This document shows positions 9,353 to 18,750 of a stretch of DNA of 44,905 nt, one piece after another. The notes under the pieces are model-generated. The model was not told where the DNA came from. It worked only from the letters and a program-made list of their open reading frames with translations, and did not search any database. Position numbers and translations under genes: made by a program. Position 1 is the first letter of the stretch. Every line of letters starts with the position of its first letter. The DNA is from a virus: positions 1-44,905 of the IMG/VR virus record IMGVR_UViG_3300021438_000023; one strand, 5' to 3'.

Positions 9353-11104
9353 ATGGCTGATTTAGATATTACACAGGCATCAAAAATGGTTTCGATAACG
9401 GGATCTAGCTCTACGGGAGTAGAGCAGACTCCTGTGCAATCTACATCCCAGGGCGGCCTCCACGCCAATTTAAGAGACGCTTCAGGAAATGAACTTGTCT
9501 CAAAACAAATTGGAACTCAGGTAACTTCTACCGATGTTGGTTTAGTTACCAACTCAGTTCTTCATGCTTGGTCAACCGCTGGCGGTGGTGCTTTCGTTGA
9601 TGTTAAGGCAAATCCATCAGGTAGCTTGATGACTTCTGCATCTGTTGCTGATGGTTCTGGAAACAATGTCACTTCACACTCGGCAGGTGCAAGTCGTGGT
9701 CTGGACGTATCTATCATTGATGGTTCTGGAAATCAGATCACTTCATTCGGTGGTGGTACTCAGTATACTGAAGATGCTGCTGCTGCTGCTGATCCTGTTG
9801 GAACTGTTCCTATATTAGTTAGAGCAGATACCCCAGCTGCTGTTACTACAACAAATGGTGACAACGTGGCACAACGTGGAACTAATTATGGTGCTGCGTA
9901 TGTTCAGGTTGTAAATTCATCAGGTACTTTGATTGACACTTTTGGCGGTTCAGGTGGAACTGCTGCTGCTGATAAAGCGGCTTTTACTTATGGAACAACT
10001 TCAAATACTCCCGTTGGTGGTGTTTATCAAGACACAAGTCCTTCGTTGACTGCTGGTCAAGAGGGTGCTGTTAGACTGACTGCAAACAGAGCGTTTCATA
10101 CTAATCTTAGAGATGTGAATGGTAATCCTGTAAGCGTTGCTCAGGTATCAACTGACTATCACTTAGAAGTGATGCAATCCTCTACAGACTTCTATTTATC
10201 TGCTGCTGGGCAAAACTCAAGTACGACTAACTTAGCGGCGGCTGCAACATTCTTTGGTTCTATCGAAGACGTATTTGCTCAGCAAAACTATTCGATTCTA
10301 TTTAAGGCCGATCAGCCTGTTACTTTAAACATTAAGCAATACATTGATGCTGCTGGAACTTATAAAGTTGTAGATAATCAGTTTACTATTCCGGCGAATA
10401 CTGGATGGGCGCGATCTGGCGTTATGAATGGTAACTATTTGCAGGTTACTGTCACGAATACAGGCGCATCTACCACAACTTCATTAAATTTAAACACTGC
10501 CTATGGAACGATAGCTCCATCAACTGCATTGAACAATCTGCCTGTTTCTTTGCAAGAGATTGATGGAACTGCTTTGTCATATACAACTGGTATTCCTACT
10601 TTCTTACAGGCTCCAACTAGGGCGACTTATGCCGCCGTAGCTCAATCAACTACTTTAGCAGCGACTCCAACGGATGTTTTCACTATCTATGGTAGTGCTA
10701 CAAAGACAGTTAAAGTGCAGCGTATCATTATGTCAGGAACTCAAACTACTGCTGCCGCAAGGGATATTATCATCAATTTACGCAGTACGGCAAATACTGG
10801 TGGAACTTCAGCTTCAATGGGAGCTAGACCTTTAGATTCAACTTATGCCGCTGGAACTGCTACGACATTGACATATACAGCCAATCCAACAGCTCTTGGA
10901 ACTAGCGTAGGTTCTATTTATTCGGCAAAATTATTGATACCTACTTCTACAGGTCAGCCATCTGTATTAGATCTTAACTTAGCTCAAACATTCGGCTCTC
11001 CTGTCGTTCTTCGTGGAACTGCTCAAGGACTATGTGTGAATTTCAACTCAGTTACATCAACTGGTGGAGCTGTTTCTTGTGTGTTTATCTGGACGGAGGA
11101 ATAA
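9353..11104 (+). CDS. Large modular virion decoration or tail protein
   Basis: A 583-residue protein built of modules. The N-terminus shares the DGSGN...GASRGLDV unit with its upstream neighbour (about residues 100-130). Next is a segment common in phage proteins (QYTEDAAAAADPVGTVPILV, AQRGTNYGAAYVQVV). The C-terminal 160 residues begin TRATYAAVAQ and contain TPTDVFTIYGSATKTVKVQR, then TANTGGTSASM and YTANPTALGTSVG, a C-terminal domain seen in many phage virion proteins. A run of GCT codons (near 9777-9790) encodes a short Ala tract. Stop TAA overlaps the next ATG. Exact location in the particle is unknown. Confidence 0.75.
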   Translation: MADLDITQASKMVSITGSSSTGVEQTPVQSTSQGGLHANLRDASGNELVSKQIGTQVTSTDVGLVTNSVLHAWSTAGGGAFVDVKANPSGSLMTSASVADGSGNNVTSHSAGASRGLDVSIIDGSGNQITSFGGGTQYTEDAAAAADPVGTVPILVRADTPAAVTTTNGDNVAQRGTNYGAAYVQVVNSSGTLIDTFGGSGGTAAADKAAFTYGTTSNTPVGGVYQDTSPSLTAGQEGAVRLTANRAFHTNLRDVNGNPVSVAQVSTDYHLEVMQSSTDFYLSAAGQNSSTTNLAAAATFFGSIEDVFAQQNYSILFKADQPVTLNIKQYIDAAGTYKVVDNQFTIPANTGWARSGVMNGNYLQVTVTNTGASTTTSLNLNTAYGTIAPSTALNNLPVSLQEIDGTALSYTTGIPTFLQAPTRATYAAVAQSTTLAATPTDVFTIYGSATKTVKVQRIIMSGTQTTAAARDIIINLRSTANTGGTSASMGARPLDSTYAAGTATTLTYTANPTALGTSVGSIYSAKLLIPTSTGQPSVLDLNLAQTFGSPVVLRGTAQGLCVNFNSVTSTGGAVSCVFIWTEE

Positions 11105-11511
11105 TGTTAAATTCTGGTTATGATCCCGTAAATGTTAACGATTTCGAAAAATCAAAACTATCTTTTTCTGGTCAGGGCATTTACTTTGAGTGCTCTGAAA
11201 ATGCTGAAGCATCCCAAGACCTTGTTTTAGCTGATGATTACCTTCTAACTGGAGGGACTCTTATCGTAAAAGGCGGAGACCTGCATGATAAGGTTTACCT
11301 TCAAGTCATCCATCCTCAAGCCGGACTTTTGAGCGAGTTTGTTAGTGGATTTAGGGTTATCGGTGACCAACAAAAGCAATTTGACCTTCAGCTTCCATAC
11401 CCTGCTAAGATTCCAGGCGGTCTATCTTTACGCTGCAAGTTTGTAGCTGGTGCGACTGTTGGAGTCCGTGACATAGCTGTAAACTTCTATCTTCATAAGG
11501 TATTAGTTTAA
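11104..11511 (+). CDS. Virion-associated protein, unknown
   Basis: A 135-residue beta-rich protein. ATG 11104 overlaps the previous stop (TAATG) and follows GGAGGAA; the longer reading frame upstream is only an open-frame extension. The sequence alternates strands with turns such as GGTLIVKGGDLHDKVYLQVI and ends VRDIAVNFYLHKVLV, suggesting a jelly-roll or beta-sandwich. No named family recognised. Its last base is the first base of the next gene. Confidence 0.75.
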   Translation: MLNSGYDPVNVNDFEKSKLSFSGQGIYFECSENAEASQDLVLADDYLLTGGTLIVKGGDLHDKVYLQVIHPQAGLLSEFVSGFRVIGDQQKQFDLQLPYPAKIPGGLSLRCKFVAGATVGVRDIAVNFYLHKVLV

Positions 11512-12026
11512 TGAAGATTAGGTTTAACTTCTCCAACTCTACAGTTTGGTGGAAGCAGCCTGGTGTGAAGTTGATTCACTTATTCGACAACGTATCTGTG
11601 AGCCATTTTTCTATAGAATTGGAGCTTATTTCTGGCGAGTATATCTACGAATCAGTTTTTCCTAAATCTAGAAAGATTACAAAAGAAGAGTGGCTTACTC
11701 ACAATAAGCTAGTTCATTATTATGAGTGGGAAGTACCTTCTGAGCTACAGGCCCATGTATTTGAGTTTTTAGAAGCCCAGTGTGATAAGTGGTACTCGAT
11801 CCCTCAATTACTACTTATAGCCGTTACTAACCTATCAAGGACGGCGAATATATTATTAAACTGGAGTTATATCAATAAAAACAACGCCTTAATCTGCACT
11901 GAACTTGGAGCTATATTTGTCCAGAAATTCTGGAAATACAAGACTGAGGAAAGTTTGGATAAAATAGGTGTTCATGATATGATCCAAATAGCGTTAAAAT
12001 ATAAGAAATCTGGCCCTACCTGGTAA
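11511..12026 (+). CDS. Possible permuted NlpC/P60-like cysteine peptidase
   Basis: A 171-residue protein with a His-first, Cys-later arrangement: SVSHFSIEL (about residues 36-44), then ALICTELGA (about 125-133). In circularly permuted papain-fold proteins of the NlpC/P60 superfamily (YiiX/YebB-type), the catalytic His precedes the Cys and the Cys is often followed by S/T-E-L. A polar third residue is not obvious. In a virion gene block such a fold could cleave cell wall peptides during entry or process a virion protein. There is no signal peptide. The assignment is by motif shape only, and it may be an inactive homologue. Confidence 0.45.
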   Translation: MKIRFNFSNSTVWWKQPGVKLIHLFDNVSVSHFSIELELISGEYIYESVFPKSRKITKEEWLTHNKLVHYYEWEVPSELQAHVFEFLEAQCDKWYSIPQLLLIAVTNLSRTANILLNWSYINKNNALICTELGAIFVQKFWKYKTEESLDKIGVHDMIQIALKYKKSGPTW

Positions 12027-12080
12027 TCTAATCTTGCTCAAGGTATGATAAGGCTATACTCTTCTTAAGAGGGGATAATC

Positions 12081-12320
12081 ATGGCTGAATATATTCAAAA
12101 TTTAGAATACTTAATGAAAGCGCACCGATCTGAGTATGTAAAAGTACATCAAGTATTTGATGCTTTTGACCGAGTTGAATATGTATATACAGCTCACATC
12201 TCTATCGCTCATGGCGAACCATGCGTATGCACAAGATATTCATACATTGGGGCAACGCCAAAGGTTCAGTACTATAAAGAATATGAGGCTACCTGGGACT
12301 CTGCTTGGGAGCTTTTCTAA
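12081..12320 (+). CDS. Small conserved-looking protein before the tail fibre gene
   Basis: A 79-residue protein with many aromatic residues (YIQNLEYLMKAHRSEYVKVH, RVEYVYTAHISIAHGEPCV, YYKEYEATWDSAWELF). Family not recognised. A good GAGGGG ribosome site lies at 12070-12075 before ATG 12081. The 54 bases before it are non-coding, with a weak promoter-like pair (TTGCTC and TATACT, only 15 apart). The composition suggests a compact alpha-beta fold. It may assist fibre folding or attachment, by position. Confidence 0.65.
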   Translation: MAEYIQNLEYLMKAHRSEYVKVHQVFDAFDRVEYVYTAHISIAHGEPCVCTRYSYIGATPKVQYYKEYEATWDSAWELF

Positions 12321-12329
12321 GGAGTAATA

Positions 12330-15300
12330 ATGGCTGGAGTTTTTTCTAAGCACCGTTTCCAAGTATGGAACTCTACACAACATCCGTATAAGCATAACTT
12401 AGCAGAGTTTGCCTATGGGAACGACTCTTTACCTGGTGTAACGAACATTGAGCAGGCGATAGACTGGCTTTTGGCTGCTTTATACCCTCAAACTATGCCT
12501 TCAGTAGCTACTCCTGCGGATCTTCCGTTAGGTGGTGTGGTTACTAACACAGTAGCTACTCCTGCGGTATTTACTTTAGCTGGGCACTTATTTAAAAATA
12601 CAGACCTAGTTAAATTCTCTACAACGGGTACTTTGCCCACTGGTTTGTCAGTTGGACTTTCGTACTATGTAAAAGTAGTGGATGCTAATACATTCCAAGT
12701 TTGTTCTGATAAAGATTTGCTCCTTCCAGTAGCTTGTACTGACGTAGGTGTCGGTGCTCACTCTGTCGCTATGAAGAATAACTCTTATAAGGTTGTTCTA
12801 AATGATGGTGACGGGAAGGCTGCAAGTTACCGCTGGGAACAGCGTGAGGGTGAGGCCGTAGCTTCTTGGCATAAGATCTATGACATGGACTGGGGCCAGG
12901 ATTCAATCTTAGCTGCAGTTATGGACATGACCCAGGAGTGGTATGTAGCTAAGTATGGTAAGGATGATTTAGATCCAGCTGGTTCTCCTCTTGTAGGAGC
13001 CAATGCTGGTCAACACGTATACGGTGGTCTTAGTCCTAATACTAACCTTACTCTTCATGCCAATGCGGGAGATGGGACTGGTGCAAGCACTGGTTACGTT
13101 CAGGTGGATGATAATGTTCGTCCTACCGATGATAATTTATACGATTTAGGTACGATTCTTAAGAGATTCTACGCTTTATATTTGTCTAACTCAGCAACTG
13201 TTAACACGATGACTTTGGCAACCGGATCTATCACTGATAGCACTGGTGCGATTTCATTCGGCAACGAGAACTTAAGCACAACTGGAAATGTTACAGGAAA
13301 CACTCTTACCGCAATTACAAGCGCCCTTATTAACAGTACTTTGTCTCTTTCTTCTGGTTCTATCACTGATAGCACTGGAGCGATTGCGTTTGGAAACGAA
13401 AATTTATCTACAACTGGCGATATTACTGGTGCTACTCTTAATGCAACAACACAGGCGGTGATTGATGGAACCCTTACTATTACTAGCGGCTCCATTACTG
13501 ATTCTACTGGTTCTATTACTTTTGGAACAACAGGATTAGTAACTACGGGGACTGTACAGGGTGGAGATGCTACATTTACTAAGGTAAGTGTAGATAATTT
13601 AGCTCTGGATGTGAATACTTTATCCAGCACAAATGTGAATGGAGATATTCACTTAGATCCTAATGGTACAGGTAAGGTTAAGTTAGATGCGTCTACGGAT
13701 GTATCGAATGATCTAACTGTATTGGGCACTTCTCTTTTAGACGACGTGCAGGTAGTGAATGGTACGTTAACGACTACTGGTGTAGATCAGGATCTTACCT
13801 TTTCTCCCAATGGCCTTGGCTCTATCATCGTAGAGAAGGATGTACTTCCTTCTAGTCCTAATGCTAAGAGCTTAGGAAATTCTACAGACTTATTTAAAGA
13901 TTTATATTTAGCGGGAAATATCGGGGATGGTTCAACGACTATTTCTCAAGCGACTCTGCAGTCATTTAGGGCTGCGAATACTGGAGTAGCTACAGGCCAT
14001 TCTCTTTTCTGGGATGGTGCTAAATGGGTTTCTTCAGCTCCCGATACTGAAGTAGTGCACAACACTGTTTCAGGCCTAACTACTGGGGATGCTGGCCACA
14101 CTCAATTTGTTATGCTTCAAGGACGAACGGGTGGTCAGACAGTCCAGGGAGGGACTGCATCTACTGAGCATTTAGTATTAGAGTCTACTTCTCATGCTAC
14201 TAAGGGCTTAGTGAAGACTAAGGACTCTTTAGTTCCTAATACTACTGCAGCGTACACATCTCAGTGGGATGGTACTGACTTAGGTGGAAGTTCTAATTAT
14301 TTCAGAGATGTTTATACTAAGGGTGAATTTAAGGGTCTTAGAGTAGAGAATGTGGCTGTAGAGCCTGCTTTTTCTCCTCTAAATTCTGGTCGTTTAGTGT
14401 TCAACACTGTTGATGGTAAGATCAAGTACGACACAGGAACTCAGTGGAAGGAAGTTGGTAGCGGCACTGGTGGTGGCGGAGTTAACTGGATCACTTATGG
14501 TGATGCAGAAGCTGGAACTACTACTGGCTGGACAGTGACTGCCAATACTTCTGGAACGGCTGAGCCGGATGGAACATTTACTTTGTTCCCTGCGACTACA
14601 TGGACAGTAAGTTCTTCTTCTCCTCTATCTGGAACAAATAGTTACTTAGCTACTTTGAATCAGGCTGGTGAGCAGATTGTTTACGACTTCACTATAGATG
14701 ATGCTAATAAGTTTAGACGGCAGACTATTGATTTCGATTATACGATTGTAAGTGGTACTTACGCATCAGGAGATCTGTCTGTTTGGATCTACGATGTGGG
14801 TAACTCTACTTTCATTAGGGATGTTAGCCCTAAAAGTATCGCAGCTCATGGATTGCCCTCAGCGCATATGTTCTGTGAGTTTCAAACTACTGGATCAACT
14901 TCTTATAAGTTAGTTATCCATAGCAAGATAAGCACAGGTGCTGTTGTTAAGTTTGACGGTTTCTCTATTGCTCCAAAGAATAGAAGTTACACTCCAAATA
15001 TATCTGATTTAATATCATACCCAGGTTCTCCAGTTATTGGTGCTACTACGACAGCTCCAACATATACAGCTTATTCAGGTGAGAATCAGTGGAAATATAG
15101 TAAAAACGGAGATAAAGCAGCAATATCAATTTTTGTAGGATTTACATCTGTTGTTAGTGCTGGTTCAGGGACGTATTTATTTCCAATGCCATCAGGTCTA
15201 GTAATAGACTCTACAAAAATTAATGTAAGTACAGACCCTAATATAGCGACAAATATCGGAAGAATGTTTATTTGGGATGCAAATTCATCAAGCAAAAAAA

Positions 15301-16226
15301 TAGGATATGTCTGGGCATATAACACTACAAATCTTGCCGCGTATGTGGGAAATGATTCAACATCTATTGCCTCTGTCACTAATTCTAATGCTTACATATC
15401 TGGATCTGTAAGATATTCACTAGAAGTACCTGGGGTTCCTATCGTCGGATGGTCATCAAATGTTGTCACTGTTGACGCTGTTCCTGAATCATCTGTCGTG
15501 GCAAGAGTATATAAAAATGGTACACAAGCTCTTAATTCTGCAACTACAACAAAATTTACTGGATTTACAGTAGATAGTGATAAGACAGCAATGTGGAATA
15601 GTTCATTAAATAGATTTGATATTCAATATCCTGGTGATTTCACATTACATACGCATGGAGATATTGGATCTGTTGCCAACAGTCTTTTTGTCATAGGGTA
15701 TGATAAAAATTCTTCAGGTTCATGGACTTACATGGGCGGTATTTCACAAAATGGATATCGAACTGGCGGATCTATTATTATCCCTGATTTAAAAAAGGGA
15801 GACTGGATTGAAGTTGGTGGATATTGTGCTGTTGGTGGAGCTACTTTAGCTGCTGGATGGTCAACTTGGATTGCACTAGAAAAAATACCAAGTGTGGCTC
15901 AAATCGGTTGGGATAAGCCAATCAATGTCGAAGAAGTAAGCACACAAACTGCAAGTGGTACATTCACAGTAAACTGGTCAAGCTCTTTGCTTCATGAAGT
16001 GACTATCTCTGGAAATAATACAGTTTCTTTTGCTGGCTCATATAATGGTCAGACTTGTAGTTTGCTTGTGTATAACAGTGCTGGATCTGACTACACTTTG
16101 ACTTTCCCAACTTTAATTAAACAAACTGCATTTACGGCAACTGTTAAAGCTGGAAAGAGAAATGCATATACATTCATTAAAACAAGTGCCGGATTCTACG
16201 CATCTTGTATTGAGGATATGTCATGA
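12330..16226 (+). CDS. Long tail fibre or receptor-binding protein
   Basis: A 1298-residue protein and the largest gene in the window. The N-terminus (about residues 1-60) has the compact sequence expected of a tail-attachment domain. Residues about 299-415 hold three 44-residue repeats of SITDSTGAI(S/A)FGNENLSTTG type, then beta-helical shaft sequence. A GDAEAGTTTGW-type carbohydrate-module-like segment starts near residue 725. From about residue 890 the codon use changes (more ATA, AAA, TTT), and a domain GTYLFPMPSGLVIDSTKI appears that resembles exchangeable fibre tips. The end (VSFAGSYNGQTCSLLVYNSAG) resembles fibre C-terminal domains. It probably sets host range; the tip looks recently exchanged. 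Confidence 0.85.
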   Translation: MAGVFSKHRFQVWNSTQHPYKHNLAEFAYGNDSLPGVTNIEQAIDWLLAALYPQTMPSVATPADLPLGGVVTNTVATPAVFTLAGHLFKNTDLVKFSTTGTLPTGLSVGLSYYVKVVDANTFQVCSDKDLLLPVACTDVGVGAHSVAMKNNSYKVVLNDGDGKAASYRWEQREGEAVASWHKIYDMDWGQDSILAAVMDMTQEWYVAKYGKDDLDPAGSPLVGANAGQHVYGGLSPNTNLTLHANAGDGTGASTGYVQVDDNVRPTDDNLYDLGTILKRFYALYLSNSATVNTMTLATGSITDSTGAISFGNENLSTTGNVTGNTLTAITSALINSTLSLSSGSITDSTGAIAFGNENLSTTGDITGATLNATTQAVIDGTLTITSGSITDSTGSITFGTTGLVTTGTVQGGDATFTKVSVDNLALDVNTLSSTNVNGDIHLDPNGTGKVKLDASTDVSNDLTVLGTSLLDDVQVVNGTLTTTGVDQDLTFSPNGLGSIIVEKDVLPSSPNAKSLGNSTDLFKDLYLAGNIGDGSTTISQATLQSFRAANTGVATGHSLFWDGAKWVSSAPDTEVVHNTVSGLTTGDAGHTQFVMLQGRTGGQTVQGGTASTEHLVLESTSHATKGLVKTKDSLVPNTTAAYTSQWDGTDLGGSSNYFRDVYTKGEFKGLRVENVAVEPAFSPLNSGRLVFNTVDGKIKYDTGTQWKEVGSGTGGGGVNWITYGDAEAGTTTGWTVTANTSGTAEPDGTFTLFPATTWTVSSSSPLSGTNSYLATLNQAGEQIVYDFTIDDANKFRRQTIDFDYTIVSGTYASGDLSVWIYDVGNSTFIRDVSPKSIAAHGLPSAHMFCEFQTTGSTSYKLVIHSKISTGAVVKFDGFSIAPKNRSYTPNISDLISYPGSPVIGATTTAPTYTAYSGENQWKYSKNGDKAAISIFVGFTSVVSAGSGTYLFPMPSGLVIDSTKINVSTDPNIATNIGRMFIWDANSSSKKIGYVWAYNTTNLAAYVGNDSTSIASVTNSNAYISGSVRYSLEVPGVPIVGWSSNVVTVDAVPESSVVARVYKNGTQALNSATTTKFTGFTVDSDKTAMWNSSLNRFDIQYPGDFTLHTHGDIGSVANSLFVIGYDKNSSGSWTYMGGISQNGYRTGGSIIIPDLKKGDWIEVGGYCAVGGATLAAGWSTWIALEKIPSVAQIGWDKPINVEEVSTQTASGTFTVNWSSSLLHEVTISGNNTVSFAGSYNGQTCSLLVYNSAGSDYTLTFPTLIKQTAFTATVKAGKRNAYTFIKTSAGFYASCIEDMS
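13224..13570 (+). repeat. Three 132-bp tandem repeats in the tail fibre gene
   Basis: Repeat units start at 13224, 13356 and 13488, a 132-base (44-codon) period. Units 1 and 2 share ATCACTGATAGCACTGG exactly; the third is shorter and more diverged. They encode SITDSTG...FGNENLSTTG shaft units. In-frame gain or loss of units could change fibre length. Confidence 0.88.
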
Positions 16227-16537
16227 TTTTTCATATTTACTTTACTACGAAGTATTTTCAGACAGTAGAGATGTCGGATGAGGCTATGGTAAAATTCCAG
16301 GTCTCTTTAAACACTGGTGTTCCTGAAAATATCATTACTGTGTATAAATTTGATAAGGCTGAATTAGATGCTTTTTTAGTAGCTAATCAGAGCAAGAAAA
16401 TAGAGTTTGAAGGTGGCGTAGTTAAAGTTACTGAAATGCAGGATGTAACTTCTATTGAAGTAATTGACGATGTTTCTTATGAAGTTATTACACCAACAAA
16501 AGTTACTGTTGCGAGTCTTCCAGGAGTTGCTGTGTGA
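16223..16537 (+). CDS. Small protein downstream of tail fibre, possible fibre partner
   Basis: A 104-residue protein overlapping the fibre stop (ATGA). It begins MIFHIYFTTKYFQTVEMS and includes a segment rich in Val, Asp and Glu (VVKVTEMQDVTSIEVIDDVS). Small genes directly after a tail fibre often encode fibre assembly chaperones or caps; that role is inferred from position only. No motif recognised. Its stop overlaps the GTG start of the glycine-rich protein. Confidence 0.7.
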   Translation: MIFHIYFTTKYFQTVEMSDEAMVKFQVSLNTGVPENIITVYKFDKAELDAFLVANQSKKIEFEGGVVKVTEMQDVTSIEVIDDVSYEVITPTKVTVASLPGVAV

Positions 16538-17634
16538 AGAGGCCGTTTGCTTTTGTAAAAACATCCACAATACCTAAGATAGTCACTGGAGCAGACGGAG
16601 ATTTAGTAATAAATAATGGTCAGACTGTAAGCGTTTCTCCTGGTTCAGTTAAGCAATACAATTCAATTACAATTAATTCTGGAGGAACTCTTTTAATTGA
16701 GGGAACTGGTCTAACTAAGACTGAAATTGGATGTCGTAATAATTTTGTTTTGGACGGCACTATAATTTGTAGAACTTGGCTTAATGGCGGTTCTGAATCA
16801 ATATCTGGAAATACTACTCTCGGAAACAAACCATATTCATTTACATTAACTCAAAATGCTGGTGGAGCTGGCGGAAATTCTGGGTCTACAAATTGGGGCT
16901 GGCCGGGGTACGGTGGCGCGCAATCTAATGGATGGGGTGGCGGAGGTGGCGGAAGTCACGGTACACACTATTCATACGATAAAGAGGGTAACGTAACGGG
17001 CGAGAGTTATTATTTTGGTGGAAATGGCGGAGTCCACGGGGTTTCTAATGGGGGCACAGGTCAAACAGATGGATATGGTGGGGGATCTACTGGCGGCAGC
17101 GGCGGAGCATCTTCTCAAGGATATAACACCGACGGAGTCGGTTGGTCCGGTGGAGCGGGTGACCCCTATGGAAGAGCCGGAGGAGTAGGTGGTGGCGGCG
17201 GCGGCGGCGGTGGCGCTACTGCGCATCCATGTGGAGGAGCCGGTGGCGGTGGCGGTGGCGTTAAAGGTACGCACGGCGGTTTTTTATTTCTTTACATTGA
17301 AGGATCTATTTCCGGCGCGGGAACGCTTGGTCTTTATGGTTATGGCGGAGGAAGTGGCTCAAACGGCGGCTGGGCGGCGGGATATGGCTACTCTGGGGGA
17401 TCTACTGGCGGCGGCGGCGGTGGTGGCGGCGCAGGCGGCTCCGGTGGGTATGCTTTAATTTATAAGCCTTCTTTAGCCTCCATAACTTTCGGGATAAATG
17501 TAAATGGCGCAGGTGGCGGTGGTGGCGGCGGTGGCGGATACCACAACGGGCGGGGAACGCCATCCCAAGGTTTCAACGGAGCGGGCGGAGCAAGCGGAAG
17601 CACGGGCGGAAGCTCCGTAAACAATTGGGGTTAA
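16534..17634 (+). CDS. Glycine-rich tail or appendage protein
   Basis: A 366-residue protein starting at GTG 16534, which overlaps the previous stop (GTGTGA) and follows AGGAG. Residues about 20-80 are beta-helix-like (GDLVINNGQTVSVSPGSVKQ). Residues about 105-366 are dominated by runs of Gly with Ser, Asn and Tyr, including several stretches of five to eight Gly. Polyglycine-rich domains occur in phage fibre tips and adhesins, where sandwiched polyglycine helices form binding loops. The Gly tract gives a local G+C peak. Function as an adhesin or fibre tip is inferred. Confidence 0.72.
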   Translation: MKRPFAFVKTSTIPKIVTGADGDLVINNGQTVSVSPGSVKQYNSITINSGGTLLIEGTGLTKTEIGCRNNFVLDGTIICRTWLNGGSESISGNTTLGNKPYSFTLTQNAGGAGGNSGSTNWGWPGYGGAQSNGWGGGGGGSHGTHYSYDKEGNVTGESYYFGGNGGVHGVSNGGTGQTDGYGGGSTGGSGGASSQGYNTDGVGWSGGAGDPYGRAGGVGGGGGGGGGATAHPCGGAGGGGGGVKGTHGGFLFLYIEGSISGAGTLGLYGYGGGSGSNGGWAAGYGYSGGSTGGGGGGGGAGGSGGYALIYKPSLASITFGINVNGAGGGGGGGGGYHNGRGTPSQGFNGAGGASGSTGGSSVNNWG

Positions 17635-17635
17635 G

Positions 17636-18118
17636 ATGGCTAAATTATCTAAGATTAAAGTAAAAGATATTAAGTTAAAAAACCCCTGCGATAGCTATGA
17701 AAATATCACTATAAATGACGGTGTAGACGTTGAGAAAAGCTTTACAATAGAAGAGATTGCAAATTTCCCTACGACTAAATACTCAGATATTCTTTGGTTA
17801 ATAAAAGAGTATAACCCCGAAGCATTGCTAGAGCTGACTGAAATTCTATGGCAAGACTACAATAAAAAATCCAAGTCTTTATCTCATGTAAAAAATAATC
17901 CAATCTTACCAACTAAATGGTCTGACCCCGATCATGACGAAAAAGTTATTCTTTTTAAGATTAAAAATCTAAGTAATCATATAAATAACCCCCAAAAATT
18001 ATCTCAAAGATTGAGTGAAATACTTCGTTATTTGGCTAATAATGAAGGGATAGATATGAAGACAGTGCTTCAAGAGGCACTTTACTTTTATGATAAAGGG
18101 ATTAAAAAGAAGAAATGA
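17636..18118 (+). CDS. Unknown protein, lysine-rich
   Basis: A 160-residue basic, helical protein that begins one base after the glycine-rich gene. It starts MAKLSKIKVKDIKLKNPCDS and ends YDKGIKKKK. A middle segment (EALLELTEILWQDYNKKSKS) is helical. I do not recognise the family. AT-rich codons differ from the glycine-rich gene upstream. Stop TGA overlaps the ATG of the next gene, so the two are coupled. Position suggests a tail or lysis function, but no evidence decides. Confidence 0.7.
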   Translation: MAKLSKIKVKDIKLKNPCDSYENITINDGVDVEKSFTIEEIANFPTTKYSDILWLIKEYNPEALLELTEILWQDYNKKSKSLSHVKNNPILPTKWSDPDHDEKVILFKIKNLSNHINNPQKLSQRLSEILRYLANNEGIDMKTVLQEALYFYDKGIKKKK

Positions 18119-18750
18119 AATACCTAAGCGGACTACCTACGGTAAATGGTGCCAGTGATTTTAAGGATTCCAGCATGGTTGCTGGTACTTTAGTCTGGCT
18201 TGGTTTATCTGATGTAGATCTATCTAGCTACTTCATAAACGGCCTTCCGGTTAGACATCCGACTGAGACTGGGGCAAACCTGCCCAATACCTTCTCTAGG
18301 GATCAGATGATAATGCTTGCGGCAGGGCTTTATAAGCAGGGGCGTACTGACCTGGTTAAGTCGATGCTAGATAGAGTTATAATTTCAAATAGTACAGCAC
18401 CAAATTCTCATGAATACGATGGATCTAAGAAGCTTTTTGGTGGCGATTTAATGTTGCCTCATCACATAGGATATCTCATAGCCTGTTCTGGTTTACCCCA
18501 GGGAATTTCTCCTCTTAAGTGGCTTGTGAAAGAGATTAAGTTTAATGCCAAATGGACCCCGCTCAGAGAGCCTAATCAGCTCATAGCAATGTGTGATATT
18601 GCTGGACCTGAGTACGTTAAGTTTTATAAAGAAAAGACCCCTGAGTGGAAGAAAGCCATTTCAGACTACTGGTTTGAAAACGAAGGGGCTTGGCGTGGAG
18701 AAAAAGAAGTGGGTTTAGCCCTAATTGATAAGGTGGAATCTTATGGATAA
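18115..18750 (+). CDS. Unknown phage protein near the lysis genes
   Basis: A 211-residue soluble protein starting at ATG 18115 within the previous stop. Segments such as LSGLPTVNGASDFKDSSMVA and TFSRDQMIMLAAGLYKQGRT, then GDLMLPHHIGYLIAC and REPNQLIAMCDIAGPEY, look like a helical, possibly alpha-alpha barrel protein with substrate loops. Similar RDQ-containing proteins occur in other phages near tail or lysis genes, to my recollection; no activity is assigned here. No signal peptide. Confidence 0.65.
   Translation: MKYLSGLPTVNGASDFKDSSMVAGTLVWLGLSDVDLSSYFINGLPVRHPTETGANLPNTFSRDQMIMLAAGLYKQGRTDLVKSMLDRVIISNSTAPNSHEYDGSKKLFGGDLMLPHHIGYLIACSGLPQGISPLKWLVKEIKFNAKWTPLREPNQLIAMCDIAGPEYVKFYKEKTPEWKKAISDYWFENEGAWRGEKEVGLALIDKVESYG

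Noticed and set aside
9777-9790. A GCT repeat as a possible phase-variation tract.
   Set aside because: It is short, in-frame by three bases and codes for Ala in a low-complexity protein; expansion would not shift the frame.
12027-12080. Promoter before the 79-residue gene at 12081.
   Set aside because: TTGCTC and TATACT are only 15 bases apart, and the alternative TATGAT lacks a -35. Too weak to call.
13169-13630. A 153-codon antisense frame opposite the tail fibre.
   Set aside because: It lies exactly opposite the 44-codon fibre repeats, and its own repeated sequence mirrors them, so it is an antisense shadow.
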